A stretch of DNA of 64,000 nucleotides from Fenollaria sporofastidiosus (GTDB taxonomy: Bacteria > Bacillota > Clostridia > Tissierellales > Peptoniphilaceae): assembly GCF_943169635.2 (NCBI RefSeq), contig NZ_OW968186.1, forward strand, positions 992,001 through 1,056,000, in the 5' to 3' direction. How positions within the stretch are numbered: position 1 is the stretch's first letter; every line of letters begins with the position of its first letter. Positions 53,200 to 62,613 of the stretch are shown here, one piece after another. A model generated the notes under the pieces. That model was not told the DNA's origin and ran no database searches. It worked only from the letters and a program-made list of their open reading frames with translations. The translations under genes and the position numbers were made by a program.

Positions 53200-55454
53200 A
53201 AACGCGAAATAGCGATAGACATATAAGACGAAGAAAGACAGGCAAGTTTAAAACTCCTAATAAGTATAATAGGATTTTGACTGTACTGGCTTTTTTTGGA
53301 TTAATAATACTAGTATTTTTAATTAAATTATTCTCAGTGCAGATAACTGGTGCGAAGGGCTTGAAAGAGTACGCCGTTGGTCAATGGACTAAGGCGGTCA
53401 GCCTTGGCAATCAAAGAGGCTACATATACGATAGAAATAATAAACCATTAGCGGTAAATAAAAACATCGTAACTATATGGAGTGCTCCATTCAAAGAAGA
53501 TGAGGATGAAAAGGAAGAAGCGAAGTTAAAGAGAGAGAAGAAGTATAACGATATAGCTGAAGAAGTTTCAACAAAGATATCTGAGATAACTAAAGAGGAT
53601 GCAAAAGATATACTAGATAGAATCAAGAGCAAAAAGAGAATTAGAGTTGTTAAAGAGATGGAACTTGATGATTACAAGAAGCTTAAAGAAAGCATGGCAG
53701 GCATCAAGTTTAAAACTGTTCTTGAAATTGAAGAAAAAGCTAAGAGATACTACCCATTTAACGATTTAGCATCTCAGCTTATTGGCTTTAATGATATTGA
53801 CAACGTTGGTATCAATGGCCTTGAGGTTAAGCTTAATGAGGCTTTAGAAGGTAGAGATTCTAAGAAGGTTCAACAGCTTGAAGCAAACATGAAAAACGCG
53901 CTTCCTAACCAAGAAGCAAGGATTATAGAGGGTAAAAAGAGCGTTAACGTCGTTCTAACTATTGACGAAAAACTTCAAAGAGAAGTAGAAAAGATAGCTG
54001 ACGCTGCGAGAGAAAAGCAAAGCGCTGAGTCTGTATCGATCATAGTTATGGACCCAAGAGACTCATCTATACTTGCCTTAGCCAATACTGGCAGATTCAA
54101 CCTAAACGACCCAAGAAATAAGCCGGACGATGTTGAAGAAGAAGTTTGGGACGAGGCAAAGGATGAAGAGAAGAATCAAATATTATTTGATAAGTGGCGT
54201 AACAACGCTATAAGTGACTCGTATGAGCCGGGATCTGTTTACAAGGTAATAAACCTTGCAGCAGGACTAGAAGAAGGCAAGCTAAATGACAACATGACAT
54301 TCTCTTGTTCAGGCTCTATAAACATCTTCGGAAGAACACTATCATGCGCCGAGCACAAAGCTCACGGCACACAAAATATATCACAGGCGCTAAACAACTC
54401 TTGTAACGTTGCCTTCGTGCAAATAGGTAACATCTTAGGCAAGAAAGACCTGTTTAGATACGCAAAGGCTTTTGGCTTCGGCGAAAAAAGTGGCATCGAC
54501 TTACCTGGCGAGAGCTTAGGTATACTTCCAACAAACTTTGATACTATAGGTCCAGTTGAGCTTGCAACTATGTCATATGGACACGGTCTTGCGGTAACAC
54601 CTATACAGATGGCGAACGCAATATGCGCTGTTGTTAATGGCGGTACGCTTTATAAACCAAAGCTTGTTTTAAAGACTGTTGATGACTTTGGCAATGTCAT
54701 AGACACACCAAAGAGTGTTGTTAGAAGAAAAGTTATTTCAGAAGATACAAGTGAGCATATGAGAAGACTTCTTGAAAGTGTTGTTAGAGACGGGCACATC
54801 AAAAGATCAAGGATAGAAGGCTACAGAATCGGCGGCAAGACAGGTACAGCACAAAAGATAGTTGATGGTAAGTACAAGAAGAACGCATATATATCGTCCT
54901 TCGTAGGAGCTTTCCCTATCGATAATCCAGAGTTTGTAGTACTTGCAATTGTGGATGAGCCAAGAAGCGGTATTGCATACGGTTCTTTGGTTGCGGCACC
55001 TATATTCCAAGATGTAGCAAAATTTATAATCGACTACTACAAAATACCTCCAGCTAGCGAGGTTACAGAAGTTGAGAATGAAAAGGTACAAGTACCTAAC
55101 TTAAAAGACAAGACTATGGGTGAAGCGGGACTTGAACTTGCAGACCTATCACTAAGTTTTGATACTAATTATAAAGAATATACAGAAGAATCAGTAATCA
55201 TATCACAAAGCATAAAGCCAGGTGTCTATGTTGAAAAGGGCACTGTTATAACGCTTGATGTTGAAGTTAAGAAGGAAAATACAATTCTTACACCGGACTT
55301 CAAAGGTATGACTCGTGATGAGGCATTAGGACTAGCTGAGAAGATTGGCATTAAGCTAAGAATCAATGGAGATGGCATTGTTAAGAAGCAAAGTCCTCAA
55401 GCGGATAAAGAAGTAAGAAAGAACTCTATAGTTGTATTAGATTTGGGGGACTAA
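53196..55454 (+). CDS. Septal penicillin-binding protein with PASTA domains (FtsI/SpoVD type)
   Basis: The transpeptidase that crosslinks septal peptidoglycan together with FtsW. The 752-residue protein has a membrane helix (about 28-48), a pedestal domain, and a transpeptidase domain with all three motifs: Ser347-x-x-Lys350 in YEPGSVYK, Ser402-Cys-Asn in NNSCNVAF, and Lys548-Thr-Gly in GGKTGTAQ. Two PASTA domains (from about 630) end it. A charged insertion (EDEDEKEEAKLKREKK) lies near residue 105. Class B PBP; FtsI versus SpoVD cannot be settled. Confidence 0.92.
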   Translation: MKTRNSDRHIRRRKTGKFKTPNKYNRILTVLAFFGLIILVFLIKLFSVQITGAKGLKEYAVGQWTKAVSLGNQRGYIYDRNNKPLAVNKNIVTIWSAPFKEDEDEKEEAKLKREKKYNDIAEEVSTKISEITKEDAKDILDRIKSKKRIRVVKEMELDDYKKLKESMAGIKFKTVLEIEEKAKRYYPFNDLASQLIGFNDIDNVGINGLEVKLNEALEGRDSKKVQQLEANMKNALPNQEARIIEGKKSVNVVLTIDEKLQREVEKIADAAREKQSAESVSIIVMDPRDSSILALANTGRFNLNDPRNKPDDVEEEVWDEAKDEEKNQILFDKWRNNAISDSYEPGSVYKVINLAAGLEEGKLNDNMTFSCSGSINIFGRTLSCAEHKAHGTQNISQALNNSCNVAFVQIGNILGKKDLFRYAKAFGFGEKSGIDLPGESLGILPTNFDTIGPVELATMSYGHGLAVTPIQMANAICAVVNGGTLYKPKLVLKTVDDFGNVIDTPKSVVRRKVISEDTSEHMRRLLESVVRDGHIKRSRIEGYRIGGKTGTAQKIVDGKYKKNAYISSFVGAFPIDNPEFVVLAIVDEPRSGIAYGSLVAAPIFQDVAKFIIDYYKIPPASEVTEVENEKVQVPNLKDKTMGEAGLELADLSLSFDTNYKEYTEESVIISQSIKPGVYVEKGTVITLDVEVKKENTILTPDFKGMTRDEALGLAEKIGIKLRINGDGIVKKQSPQADKEVRKNSIVVLDLGD

Positions 55455-55455
55455 G

Positions 55456-56430
55456 ATGTTTAAAAATATAAAGACATACAGCATAATCATATCGATACTA
55501 AGCTTTCTTATACTTTGCATACTTGCGAAGATAATCATACCAGAGCTTAGAAAGTACAAACTTGGACAAAACATAAGACAGGAAGGACCTAAATCGCATC
55601 TAAAGAAGGCAGGCACGCCGACTATGGGTGGAGTCTTGTTCGTAGTAAGTTCACTACTAGCGCTTATCGCTTCATACCTTATGGGCTTTGTCTTTACAAA
55701 AGAGATCATACTACTTGCCTTAGGCAGCACTGCTTATGGCCTTGTAGGTTTTTTAGACGACTATATAAAATTCTTTAAGCACAGAAATTTAGGCTTAAGG
55801 GCATATCAAAAGCTATTATTGCAAATGCTTTTCTCAGCTCTTATAGCATACTTTGCATACAAACTAGTAGGAACTAAGGTATCTATACCATTCTACAAAG
55901 AAGTGAACTTAGGTAAGTGGGTAATCTTACTTAACTTCTTCATACTAGTTGCAAGCACAAATGCAGTTAATTTAACAGATGGACTTGACGGACTTGCGAC
56001 AGGCGTTATGTCTATCATACTACTAACACTAGCGATATTCTCATTAAAGATTTCAAATATGACAACATACGCATATTCAATAATAATGTTTGCATCGCTA
56101 CTAGGATTTTTATTATTTAACAAGTACCCAGCACAAATTTTTATGGGTGACACTGGATCATTGTTCTTAGGAGGCGTCTTAGCAATATTAACTATACTAC
56201 TAGGACTGCACTTCTACATGATTATATATGCTTTAGTTTTGATTATGGAAACACTTTCGGTTATCATACAGGTAGTGGTGTTCAAAAAGACAGGTAAGAG
56301 AGTTTTTCTTATGAGTCCACTGCACCACCACTTTGAGATGAAAGGCATGAAAGAGACTAAAGTTGTTATGATGTTTTGCGTGTGGACACTAGTTCTATGC
56401 GTGGCATCATTAGTAATATTTTTGAGGTGA
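55456..56430 (+). CDS. mraY: Phospho-N-acetylmuramoyl-pentapeptide transferase
   Basis: Transfers phospho-MurNAc-pentapeptide from UDP to undecaprenyl phosphate, forming lipid I. The 324-residue, ten-helix protein contains KKAGTPTMGGVLFV, the catalytic aspartates in GFLDDYIKFF and NLTDGLDGLATG, FMGDTGSLFLGG and the HHHFE loop (SPLHHHFEMKGMKE). It begins 1 nt after the PBP stop. Confidence 0.96.
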   Translation: MFKNIKTYSIIISILSFLILCILAKIIIPELRKYKLGQNIRQEGPKSHLKKAGTPTMGGVLFVVSSLLALIASYLMGFVFTKEIILLALGSTAYGLVGFLDDYIKFFKHRNLGLRAYQKLLLQMLFSALIAYFAYKLVGTKVSIPFYKEVNLGKWVILLNFFILVASTNAVNLTDGLDGLATGVMSIILLTLAIFSLKISNMTTYAYSIIMFASLLGFLLFNKYPAQIFMGDTGSLFLGGVLAILTILLGLHFYMIIYALVLIMETLSVIIQVVVFKKTGKRVFLMSPLHHHFEMKGMKETKVVMMFCVWTLVLCVASLVIFLR

Positions 56431-56434
56431 TAAT

Positions 56435-57760
56435 ATGGACTACAAGGACAAAAATATTCTGATTTTAGGATATGGAATATCTGGCTACGGAGCTTCTTTA
56501 TACTTTATAAGTAAAGGAGCTAATGTTTATGTTTACGATGACAACATGGATCAAATCTTAAAGGACAGGGCAAACGAGAACCTTGACGATATTAAATTTT
56601 TAACAAGAACTGAGCTTGATGCCATCGAGTTTAGCTTTGTGTTAAAGAGCCCTGGAATAAAACCATCTTCAGATATAATTCGCTACCTTGTAGACAAGAA
56701 CGTTGAGATAGTCTCTGATATAGAAATACTTTATAGAGACTTTAAGAATCATAAGTTCATCGTTATCACAGGTACTAACGGAAAGACAACTACAACAACA
56801 TTCATCGGCAAAGTGCTTAAAGACCTTGGCTACAATGTCAATGTCATAGGCAATATTGGAGTCTCGCCACTACTTGAAGCAGCAAGCTATGACACACACG
56901 TCATAGAGGCATCAAGCTTTCAATTAGAGTACACAAAAGATTTCAAACCTAACATTGCCATCATACTAAATATCACACCAGATCATTTGGATTGGCACGG
57001 ATCATTCAAAGCTTATGAAGAGGCGAAGAAGAAAATTTATAAAAATATGGACAAGTCGTCATATTTGATACTTAATTATGACGATATCGCCTTAAATAAG
57101 GTGGATCAAGATACAAATATACTATATTTCTCATCAAAAGAAAAAGATTTAGTAGATATGAACTACATCGCACCAAACATAGTTGACAAAGATAAAAACA
57201 TTGTCATAAACAAGGACGATATATTCATAAAGGGTCGTCACAACTACGAGAACCTTATGGCAGCAACTCTTGCTCTAGAAGTCTTTGGTGTTAAGAGAGA
57301 AGACATAGTTAAAGAGATAAAGGACTTCAAGGGGGTTGAGCATAGAATCGAGTTCGTTAGATCGCTTGATGATGTTGAGTACTATAATGACTCTAAGGGC
57401 ACTAACCCTGATGCGTCTCTTAAAGCGGTAGAAGCCTTTGACAAGAGCATAGTTTTAATTGCAGGTGGCTATGATAAGAACATACCATTCGAAGACTTTG
57501 CATCGAAGGCGAAGAATAAGATTAGAAGCCTAGTATTATTTGGCCAAACAAAGGATAAGATCAAAGAGGCTTTCAATAATGTTGGCTACGACAAGATAAC
57601 TATGGTTCAAAATATGAGAGAAGCAGTTACAGTTGCTCGCTCGCATGCACAAAAAGGCGACATAGTACTATTGTCACCACTATGCGCAAGCTGGGGAATA
57701 TACAAAAACTACAAAGAACGCGGACTTGAATTTAAAAAATTAGTAAATGAGTTGAAGTAA
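56435..57760 (+). CDS. murD: UDP-N-acetylmuramoyl-L-alanine--D-glutamate ligase
   Basis: Adds D-glutamate to UDP-MurNAc-L-Ala using ATP. The 441-residue protein has an N-terminal UDP-binding domain (ILILGYGISGYGASLYF), a central ATPase with P-loop VITGTNGKTTTTTFIG (about residues 112-127), the ligand His region NITPDHLDWHGSF, and a C-terminal domain with YNDSKGTNPDASLKAV. Length fits. murE, murF and murC are not in this cluster. Confidence 0.95.
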   Translation: MDYKDKNILILGYGISGYGASLYFISKGANVYVYDDNMDQILKDRANENLDDIKFLTRTELDAIEFSFVLKSPGIKPSSDIIRYLVDKNVEIVSDIEILYRDFKNHKFIVITGTNGKTTTTTFIGKVLKDLGYNVNVIGNIGVSPLLEAASYDTHVIEASSFQLEYTKDFKPNIAIILNITPDHLDWHGSFKAYEEAKKKIYKNMDKSSYLILNYDDIALNKVDQDTNILYFSSKEKDLVDMNYIAPNIVDKDKNIVINKDDIFIKGRHNYENLMAATLALEVFGVKREDIVKEIKDFKGVEHRIEFVRSLDDVEYYNDSKGTNPDASLKAVEAFDKSIVLIAGGYDKNIPFEDFASKAKNKIRSLVLFGQTKDKIKEAFNNVGYDKITMVQNMREAVTVARSHAQKGDIVLLSPLCASWGIYKNYKERGLEFKKLVNELK

Positions 57761-58888
57761 ATGAAAAATAGAAGTAATGCACCTGATTATCACATCTTAA
57801 TATCTGTTATATGTCTAATCATCTTAGGCATACTGCTTGTATATACAAGCTCATACCCATACAGCTATCAGCTTGAGAATGGTAAGTATGGCGGGGTGTA
57901 CTTTTTAACAAGGCACCTAGTCTTTGTCTTAGCAGGGGCAATACTATCATTAATTGCTTATAGGATTGATTATAAAAAGTATGATACAAGATTCTTTATA
58001 AGCTTTATGCTAATATCAAGTATAGTTTTAGTATTGATACTAAAGCTTACACCACTAGGTACTGACTTCGGTAAAGGAGCGAAGAGGTGGATCAACTTAG
58101 GTGGTTTCTCTTTCATGCCTTCTGACGTAATCAAAGTTGCAGCAGTCTTTTGCATGGCATCATATATGAGCAGAATTAAGATGAATAGAAGAAATATGCA
58201 AAACATCGTCGTAGTGCCTATAGCCATCATCGCATTCTTTTCTGGAATTATATACATACAAAAGGACTTAGGTACTGCAGTAACAGTTGCAGGCTCTCTA
58301 TCTATCATGTACTTCATAGGTGGCGCACCGCTTGGTATAATACCGCCTGCCTTAATAGGTGGAGCAGGTGTTGTATACCTTGCGATATTTAGAAACACAT
58401 TTAGAAGAGAGAGAATCTTTGGCTACCTAGATCCAATTAAGAATATAAGACACGCAGGTTGGCAGCCGGCACAAAGTTTATTTGCTTATGCCAATGGCGG
58501 CCTATCGGGTGTTGGCATTGGTAGAAGCACGCAAAAGTTCTTCTATATACCAGAAGTTTATAACGACTATATACTTGCTATATGTGGTGAAGAACTTGGT
58601 TTCTTAGGTATGATTTGCATTGTTGCCTTGTTTTCTGTTATAATCATTAAAGGATATTTAACAGCTGCAAGAGCAAAGGATAGATACGGACTTATGCTTG
58701 CAAGTGGCATCAGCTCACTTATAGCTATACAATTTTGGATAAACGCAGCGGTATCTGTTAACCTAGTGCCATCTAAAGGTATTACACTACCATTTATTAG
58801 TTATGGTGGTACATCTTTAATCATATATATGATACTAGCAGCAGTACTGTTAAATATATCTAAGAGTGCAAATTCAGAGGTGAAGTAA
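57761..58888 (+). CDS. ftsW: SEDS peptidoglycan polymerase FtsW
   Basis: Polymerises lipid II at the septum as partner of the class B PBP. The 375-residue, about ten-helix protein has SEDS landmarks: GAKRWINLGGFSFMPSDVIK, IYIQKDLGTAVTV, GWQPAQSLFAYANGGLSGVG and a C-terminal PFISYGGTSLIIYM. It abuts murD and its stop overlaps the murG ATG. Position in the dcw cluster favours FtsW over RodA. Confidence 0.93.
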   Translation: MKNRSNAPDYHILISVICLIILGILLVYTSSYPYSYQLENGKYGGVYFLTRHLVFVLAGAILSLIAYRIDYKKYDTRFFISFMLISSIVLVLILKLTPLGTDFGKGAKRWINLGGFSFMPSDVIKVAAVFCMASYMSRIKMNRRNMQNIVVVPIAIIAFFSGIIYIQKDLGTAVTVAGSLSIMYFIGGAPLGIIPPALIGGAGVVYLAIFRNTFRRERIFGYLDPIKNIRHAGWQPAQSLFAYANGGLSGVGIGRSTQKFFYIPEVYNDYILAICGEELGFLGMICIVALFSVIIIKGYLTAARAKDRYGLMLASGISSLIAIQFWINAAVSVNLVPSKGITLPFISYGGTSLIIYMILAAVLLNISKSANSEVK

Positions 58889-59988
58889 TGCGATTTATCG
58901 TAACAGGTGGTGGCACAGGTGGACACATATACCCAGCCATGACCATAGCAAAGAAATTAATTGAGAATAATCATGAAGTAATATACGTTGGCAGAAAAGG
59001 CAGTCTTGAAGAAAGACTTGTTGCTAAAGAAGACATAGTCTTCAAAGGCATAGACATTGTTAAGATACCGAAGAAGAACCCAAAGGATGCTTTGAAGTTT
59101 TTGAGACTTCTTTTCAAATCGCTTGGTGATTGCAAAAGGATAATCAAGGACTTTAAGCCGGATCTTGTCATAGGTACGGGTGGCTATGTATCGGGCCCAC
59201 TTGTCTATGAAGCACAAAGGCTGAAGATCAAGTCAGTAATCTTCGAGCTTAATGTTCACGCAGGCATCACAACAAGACTTTTGAAGAAGAGGGCGACTAG
59301 GATACTAGTTACGAATGAGAATACAAAGATGCTTCTTAATAAAGAAGACGTTACTAATATAGTTGGAATACCAATTAGAAAAGATTTTGATGATATACAT
59401 GAGAAGGCAGATCACAAGTCCTACTACGACTTTGATAACGACAAAAAAATTGTCTTATCATTTGGCGGAAGCGGTGGACAAAAGTCTATCAATGAGACTG
59501 TGCTTGATATGATTAAGAAGCATTATAAGGACATGGACTTCAACATTTTCCACGTAAGTGGAACTTATGCATACAACTGGTTCAAGGGAGAACTTGATAA
59601 GGCAGGTATTGATTACACTAAATCTAATATTCGCGTTGGAGAGTATCTATATGATATGCCAAAGGCTTTGATAGATGCTGACATGGTTATCACGAGTGCA
59701 GGGGCGCTTACACTTAATGAAGTCTCCTGTGTTAGGAAACCTGTCATTATAATACCAAAGGCCTATGTTGTTGAGAACCACCAAGAGTATAACGCACGCT
59801 ACTTTGAAGAGATGGGCGCTGCAAAGATGATTCTTGAGAAGGATCTTAACGAAGACCTATTATACGAAGAGGTCAATAAAATACTTCATAACGAAGATGT
59901 TTACAAGTCAATGCAAGAGGGACTTAAGAATATATTTCACAAAAACGCTATTGATGAGATATATGATATAATTATAAAAACTGTTTAA
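58888..59988 (+). CDS. murG: Lipid II synthase MurG (GlcNAc transferase)
   Basis: Adds GlcNAc from UDP-GlcNAc to lipid I at the inner membrane face. The 366-residue GT-B enzyme has the N-terminal glycine loop VTGGGTGGHIYPAMTIAKKL (residues 4-23), DLVIGTGGYVSGP, FGGSGGQKSINE in the second domain, and the donor-binding ITSAGALTLNEV. Length is standard. ATG overlaps the ftsW stop. Confidence 0.96.
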   Translation: MRFIVTGGGTGGHIYPAMTIAKKLIENNHEVIYVGRKGSLEERLVAKEDIVFKGIDIVKIPKKNPKDALKFLRLLFKSLGDCKRIIKDFKPDLVIGTGGYVSGPLVYEAQRLKIKSVIFELNVHAGITTRLLKKRATRILVTNENTKMLLNKEDVTNIVGIPIRKDFDDIHEKADHKSYYDFDNDKKIVLSFGGSGGQKSINETVLDMIKKHYKDMDFNIFHVSGTYAYNWFKGELDKAGIDYTKSNIRVGEYLYDMPKALIDADMVITSAGALTLNEVSCVRKPVIIIPKAYVVENHQEYNARYFEEMGAAKMILEKDLNEDLLYEEVNKILHNEDVYKSMQEGLKNIFHKNAIDEIYDIIIKTV

Positions 59989-59998
59989 AGGTGAAATT

Positions 59999-60775
59999 AT
60001 GGAACCAATGAGTAAAAAGGATATAAGGAGAAACAGAATAAAGAAGCAAAGACAAAGAAGGAGAAGTCTGATGAGATTCTTCGTAATTACTGTAATTGTT
60101 TTTGCCTTCATCTTGTTTATATTCAATACAAAACTCTTTGGCCTAAAGAATATAAAAGTTACAGGCAATAAAAACTTGTCAACAGATGAGATCATAAAGG
60201 CGAGTGAACTTGAGATTGGCGAGAACATACTTAAGCAAAGCTTAGCAGAAGCAAAGGCAAAGATTAAAGTTAACCCATATGTCGAGGATGCACACCTTTC
60301 TATGTCTTCAAAGGACACTATAAGTATAGAGATTAAAGAAAGATTGATTGCAGCTGAGTTCTATAGTGACTCTAAGTACATCTACATTGACGAAAAGGGT
60401 ACCGTACTGGAGAATAGTAATTCATACAAGGACGGTTACCCACTAATAAAGAACTTTGACAAGACTCATCTTGAACAAGGAGAGAACTTTTATAATACGG
60501 AAGTTGGTGCTTCATTACAAGAGCTTATAGTTGAGATGAGCGCTAATAATTTAGTTAAAGATATTAAGACTATAGAGAAGAATGCAGACTTAGAGGTTTC
60601 ACTTAACTATAGGAATGGACTTGTTGTTCAGCTAGGTGAGTTAAAGGACATCAGATACAAGATGAAGGTTTTAAACGAGCTTATGATTAAGCTTAAGGAC
60701 AAAGGACAGGTCCCAAAGATGATTATGTTTAACAAGGGCAAAGCGCCTGTTGTAGTTTTAGATACGGGTGAATAG
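59999..60775 (+). CDS. ftsQ: Cell division protein FtsQ/DivIB
   Basis: A 258-residue bitopic division protein linking the Z-ring with septal wall synthesis. A basic cytosolic tail (RRNRIKKQRQRRRS) is followed by a membrane helix (about 24-41), a POTRA domain (LKNIKVTGNKNLSTDEIIKA; IKVNPYVEDAHLSMSSKDTI) and a beta domain. AAAGGTG precedes the ATG. Position after murG matches DivIB in other Firmicutes. Confidence 0.9.
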   Translation: MEPMSKKDIRRNRIKKQRQRRRSLMRFFVITVIVFAFILFIFNTKLFGLKNIKVTGNKNLSTDEIIKASELEIGENILKQSLAEAKAKIKVNPYVEDAHLSMSSKDTISIEIKERLIAAEFYSDSKYIYIDEKGTVLENSNSYKDGYPLIKNFDKTHLEQGENFYNTEVGASLQELIVEMSANNLVKDIKTIEKNADLEVSLNYRNGLVVQLGELKDIRYKMKVLNELMIKLKDKGQVPKMIMFNKGKAPVVVLDTGE

Positions 60776-61498
60776 ATGAAAATTGATAAGAAAAAGATAA
60801 TGTTATTCATTGCTTGCGTAGTTGTAGGTATAGCCATAACGATGCAGCTTAAGACGGTTAGAAAAACAGTTGGCAACCCCTTAAATGTTAAGAGAGCGCA
60901 GGAGCTTGCACAAAGGGTTAAATCTCTGGAGTCTGAAAGAGATAAACTATTGCAAAGGCTTGACGAGACAGAAGACAAGCTTAGAGAGTATGAAAAACCT
61001 GGATCAAGCAACAATGAGATAGCAAAGAAATTATACGAAGAAACTGAAAAATATAAAATGATATCAGGCTATACTGATCTAAAAGGCAAGGGCATCATAT
61101 TAACTATAGATGAGCCTAAGCTTGCTGATGGAGAAGTAGGCTTCGGCATACAAAATGACATCGACTTAGTACTTAGCACTATAAGCGTTTTGAACAGTGC
61201 AGGAGCAGAAGCCATCTCAATAAACGAAGAGAGATACACATCATTTACAGAGATAGTAAGTGCAGGTAAACATATAGAGGTCGGCGGAGTCAGTATGTCA
61301 GCGCCTATAGTCATCAAGGCTATAGGCGACGCCGACACCATGCAATCGGCTATAGAGTTTAAGGGCGGAATTAAGGACGAGCTTCAAAACTATAACTATC
61401 AAGTAACATTGACAGCAAGGGATGACATAGTTATACCTAGATACAAAAAGAGTATCGAGTTCTTGTATGCTAAGCCTGTTTATGAAGTGCAAGAATGA
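60776..61498 (+). CDS. DUF881 family protein, copy 1
   Basis: A 240-residue bitopic protein: N-terminal helix (about 7-23), a coiled coil (about 40-80, VKSLESERDKLLQRLDETED) and the DUF881 domain (GKGIILTIDE; DLVLSTISVLNSAGAEAISI; MSAPIVIKAIGD). The family is common between ftsQ and ftsZ in Gram-positives; its role is not established, though the location points to division. It overlaps the next paralogue by 4 bases. Confidence 0.88.
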   Translation: MKIDKKKIMLFIACVVVGIAITMQLKTVRKTVGNPLNVKRAQELAQRVKSLESERDKLLQRLDETEDKLREYEKPGSSNNEIAKKLYEETEKYKMISGYTDLKGKGIILTIDEPKLADGEVGFGIQNDIDLVLSTISVLNSAGAEAISINEERYTSFTEIVSAGKHIEVGGVSMSAPIVIKAIGDADTMQSAIEFKGGIKDELQNYNYQVTLTARDDIVIPRYKKSIEFLYAKPVYEVQE

Positions 61499-62217
61499 AA
61501 TACAAGACTAAACGCATTGTGCTTGTCATAATTTATCTTTTAATAGGTGTCTTCTTAGGCTTATACTTAAAGACAGGCAAAGAGTTTTTCGAGCCTTTAA
61601 GCATAAACAAGATGAAAGAGACGAGTACTAAGATAAAAAATTTAAAAGCTGAGATAAAGAGCATCAATGAAGAGCTTGAGAAGCAAGACAAAAAACTTGA
61701 GACTCTTGAGAAACTTGTCAAGAACGATAGCGAGTTCTTAAAGTTCTTAAAGGATGAAAAAGTTTTTTATGAGATGATATCAGGCGACGTGGACCTTGAA
61801 GGTGCAGGCATAGTTCTAACGATTACGGAAGAGAGTGTCGATAGACCTGTCAAGAGGACCGATGTTATTCACGATAGCGACCTACTAAGAATAATTAATG
61901 ATCTTAGAACTTCAGGTGCTGAGGCCATATCTATAAACGACCTGAGAGTTTATTCGAGAACAGGCGTTAAGTGCAACGGCCCTGTCGTTAGACTCAACGG
62001 CAGAACTAAGGGTGCACCTTTCATTATAAAGGCGATAGGCAACAGTGATAAATTATACTCAGCAATAAAATCACCAGGTACCTTTGCAAGCATACTAGAG
62101 ACCATAAACCCAATTAAGCTTGAGATTGAACAAAAAGAAAAGGTGCTTGTTAAGAAAAAGATAGACGAAGATAAGATTATATATTCAAAAACTTTGACAG
62201 GAGAGGATAAAAAATGA
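61495..62217 (+). CDS. DUF881 family protein, copy 2
   Basis: A 240-residue paralogue of the preceding protein, with the same layout: helix (about 7-24), longer coiled coil (MKETSTKIKNLKAEIKSINE; about 38-85), then GAGIVLTITEES, LLRIINDLRTSGAEAISIND and KGAPFIIKAIGN. Identical lengths and tandem position indicate duplication, but the sequences have diverged widely. The two may form a heteromer. It overlaps sbp by 4 bases. Confidence 0.88.
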   Translation: MKYKTKRIVLVIIYLLIGVFLGLYLKTGKEFFEPLSINKMKETSTKIKNLKAEIKSINEELEKQDKKLETLEKLVKNDSEFLKFLKDEKVFYEMISGDVDLEGAGIVLTITEESVDRPVKRTDVIHDSDLLRIINDLRTSGAEAISINDLRVYSRTGVKCNGPVVRLNGRTKGAPFIIKAIGNSDKLYSAIKSPGTFASILETINPIKLEIEQKEKVLVKKKIDEDKIIYSKTLTGEDKK

Positions 62218-62546
62218 TTATTGCAATCATAGGTATAGTAATTGGTATACTCATAGGCTACCTATTACCATACAGCTACAATCCATATTATTCATTGTAT
62301 ATATCCATGGCACTACTTGCAGCGATTGACTCAGTCTTTGGCGGCTTGAATGCATACTTGGACAATAATTTTAATAATAAGCTATTTTTATCAGGCCTTA
62401 TAGGTAACTCCATCATCGCTGCACTACTGACATGGCTTGGAGATATCTTAAGCATACCTCTATATTATGCAGCAATATTTGTCTTTGGAGGAAGAATTTT
62501 TAACAATTTTGCAACAATTAGAAGAAAAATACTAAACAAAATGTAA
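62214..62546 (+). CDS. sbp: Small basic protein (Sbp, DUF1290)
   Basis: A 110-residue membrane protein with about three to four helices. It has the family pattern IGIVIGILIGYLLPYSYNPY and AAIDSVFGGLNAYLDNNF, and a basic end (IRRKILNKM). The ftsQ-DUF881-DUF881-sbp-ftsZ order is found in Bacillus and clostridia. Function unknown. Confidence 0.88.
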   Translation: MIIAIIGIVIGILIGYLLPYSYNPYYSLYISMALLAAIDSVFGGLNAYLDNNFNNKLFLSGLIGNSIIAALLTWLGDILSIPLYYAAIFVFGGRIFNNFATIRRKILNKM

Positions 62547-62552
62547 ATTTTG

Positions 62553-62561
62553 TGGTAGAAT
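62553..62561 (+). promoter_or_regulatory. Extended -10 promoter of ftsZ
   Basis: TGGTAGAAT just after the sbp stop, about 53 bp upstream of ftsZ. It would let ftsZ be expressed separately from the upstream operon. Confidence 0.55.
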
Positions 62562-62613
62562 ATAAGTAATAGAGTAAATAATTAAAACTTAGTATAAAAA
62601 GGAGGATTCGTAA